From an uncultured Alphaproteobacteria bacterium (GTDB lineage: Bacteria > Pseudomonadota > Alphaproteobacteria > GCA-2731375), in the NCBI GenBank assembly GCA_913049615.1, contig CAJWZI010000120.1, positions 1 to 5,903 on the forward strand: DNA of 5,903 nucleotides, given 5' to 3'. The position numbers were made by a program, and so were the translations under genes. This document shows, in pieces, positions 5,615-5,903 of this stretch. Under the pieces are notes generated by a model. The model was not told where the DNA came from. It did no database searches and saw only the letters and a program-made list of their open reading frames with translations. Numbering within the stretch: the first letter of the stretch is position 1; each line of letters begins with the position of its first letter.

Positions 5615-5903
5615 CTAATCCGACTTTGCTCCGCCGCCACTGCCAGAATTGTAAATAGCTTTACCGATTAGTTCCGTCAAATCGACAGTCCCTTGGATAA
5701 ATCGAATGTCATCGCCAGCCTCTAGATAATCTTCCGACAGGCCGGGGTCAATGAACAAATATTTGGCTCCCCCAGTAAGCCATCCGCCTGGATCATGATG
5801 GCCGAATCATCCGGCAGCCAAACATCTGATGCAAGTGATGATTACAGGACTGCCAAAAATTCATCAGAATCCATGGATTGATGCGTAACAGTCCCTACCT
5901 TGA
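5615..5903 (-). pseudogene. mlaD: mlaD (MCE-domain lipid transport protein), broken and cut by the window edge
   Basis: MlaD is the membrane-anchored MCE-domain subunit of the Mla phospholipid transporter that keeps the outer membrane asymmetric. Reading the minus strand from 5901, the frame gives KVGTVTHQSMDSDEFLAVL, then a TAA stop (5842-5844), then SSLASDVWLPDDSA and IMIQADGLLG in the same frame. At the C5 run (5769-5773 on the plus strand) the homology moves to another frame, which continues GAKYLFIDPGLSEDYL, EAGDDIRFIQGTVDLTELIG and KAIYNSGSGGGAKSD to a TAG stop (5615-5617). Adding one base to the run would give an intact GLLGGAKYLFIDPG, the expected MCE motif. There are thus two lesions, one nonsense and one frameshift, about 70 bases apart. 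The N-terminal anchor and early MCE domain would lie beyond 5903. Identification is from family motifs (KVG.V, LP.DS, GLLGG.KY, GD.I.F) and from the usual mlaD-DUF2155-aat neighbourhood. Sequencing error at a contig end is the main alternative to a true pseudogene. Confidence 0.8.

Noticed and set aside
1..5903. CRISPR array, insertion sequence, toxin-antitoxin or phage-defence genes
   Set aside because: No spaced direct repeats, transposase motifs or terminal inverted repeats were found, and every gene except the crotonase and DUF2155 proteins has a clear housekeeping identity.

Overview
The window looks like a chromosomal segment of an alphaproteobacterium, probably Rhodospirillales-like. 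This rests on a fused ThiS-ThiG protein, on the gene order aroQ-accB-accC-(crotonase)-aat facing a DUF2155 gene and mlaD, and on the protein sequences. No database search was possible, so the taxonomic call is an inference from remembered family sequences. Base composition is moderate in the genes, with an AT-rich non-coding stretch at the left edge.

Layout. Positions 1-278 hold no recognisable gene: an AT-rich block, a perfect short GC hairpin and a GC-richer patch. Positions 279-1277 (minus) encode a ThiS-ThiG fusion for thiamine thiazole synthesis. A 187-base divergent intergenic region (1278-1464) must carry promoters for both directions. Five plus-strand genes with gaps of 7-25 bases follow, apparently one operon: aroQ (1465-1902), accB (1927-2385), accC (2393-3736), a crotonase-family gene (3762-4580) and aat (4605-5252). 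From the right, on the minus strand, come a broken mlaD copy (5903-5615, running off the window) and a secreted DUF2155 protein (5602-5147). The 3' end of the DUF2155 gene overlaps the 3' end of aat by 106 bases.

Functions. The plus-strand operon joins a shikimate-pathway step (AroQ), the biotin carboxylase half of acetyl-CoA carboxylase (AccB carrier plus AccC enzyme, first step of fatty acid synthesis), an acyl-CoA enzyme of unknown exact reaction, and the Leu/Phe transferase of the N-degron pathway (Aat). The minus-strand pair concerns the cell envelope: MlaD is the MCE-domain lipid-binding subunit of the Mla phospholipid transport system, and DUF2155 is an uncharacterised exported family.

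I see no previously undescribed system. The points most worth a second look are: (1) mlaD carries both an in-frame stop and a one-base frameshift, so it is a pseudogene or a low-quality contig end; (2) the crotonase-family gene lies between accC and aat and lacks both glutamates of a classical enoyl-CoA hydratase; (3) aat and the DUF2155 gene share a coding-on-coding antisense overlap; (4) the ThiS Gly-Gly tail is buried inside the fusion, followed by an acidic linker.
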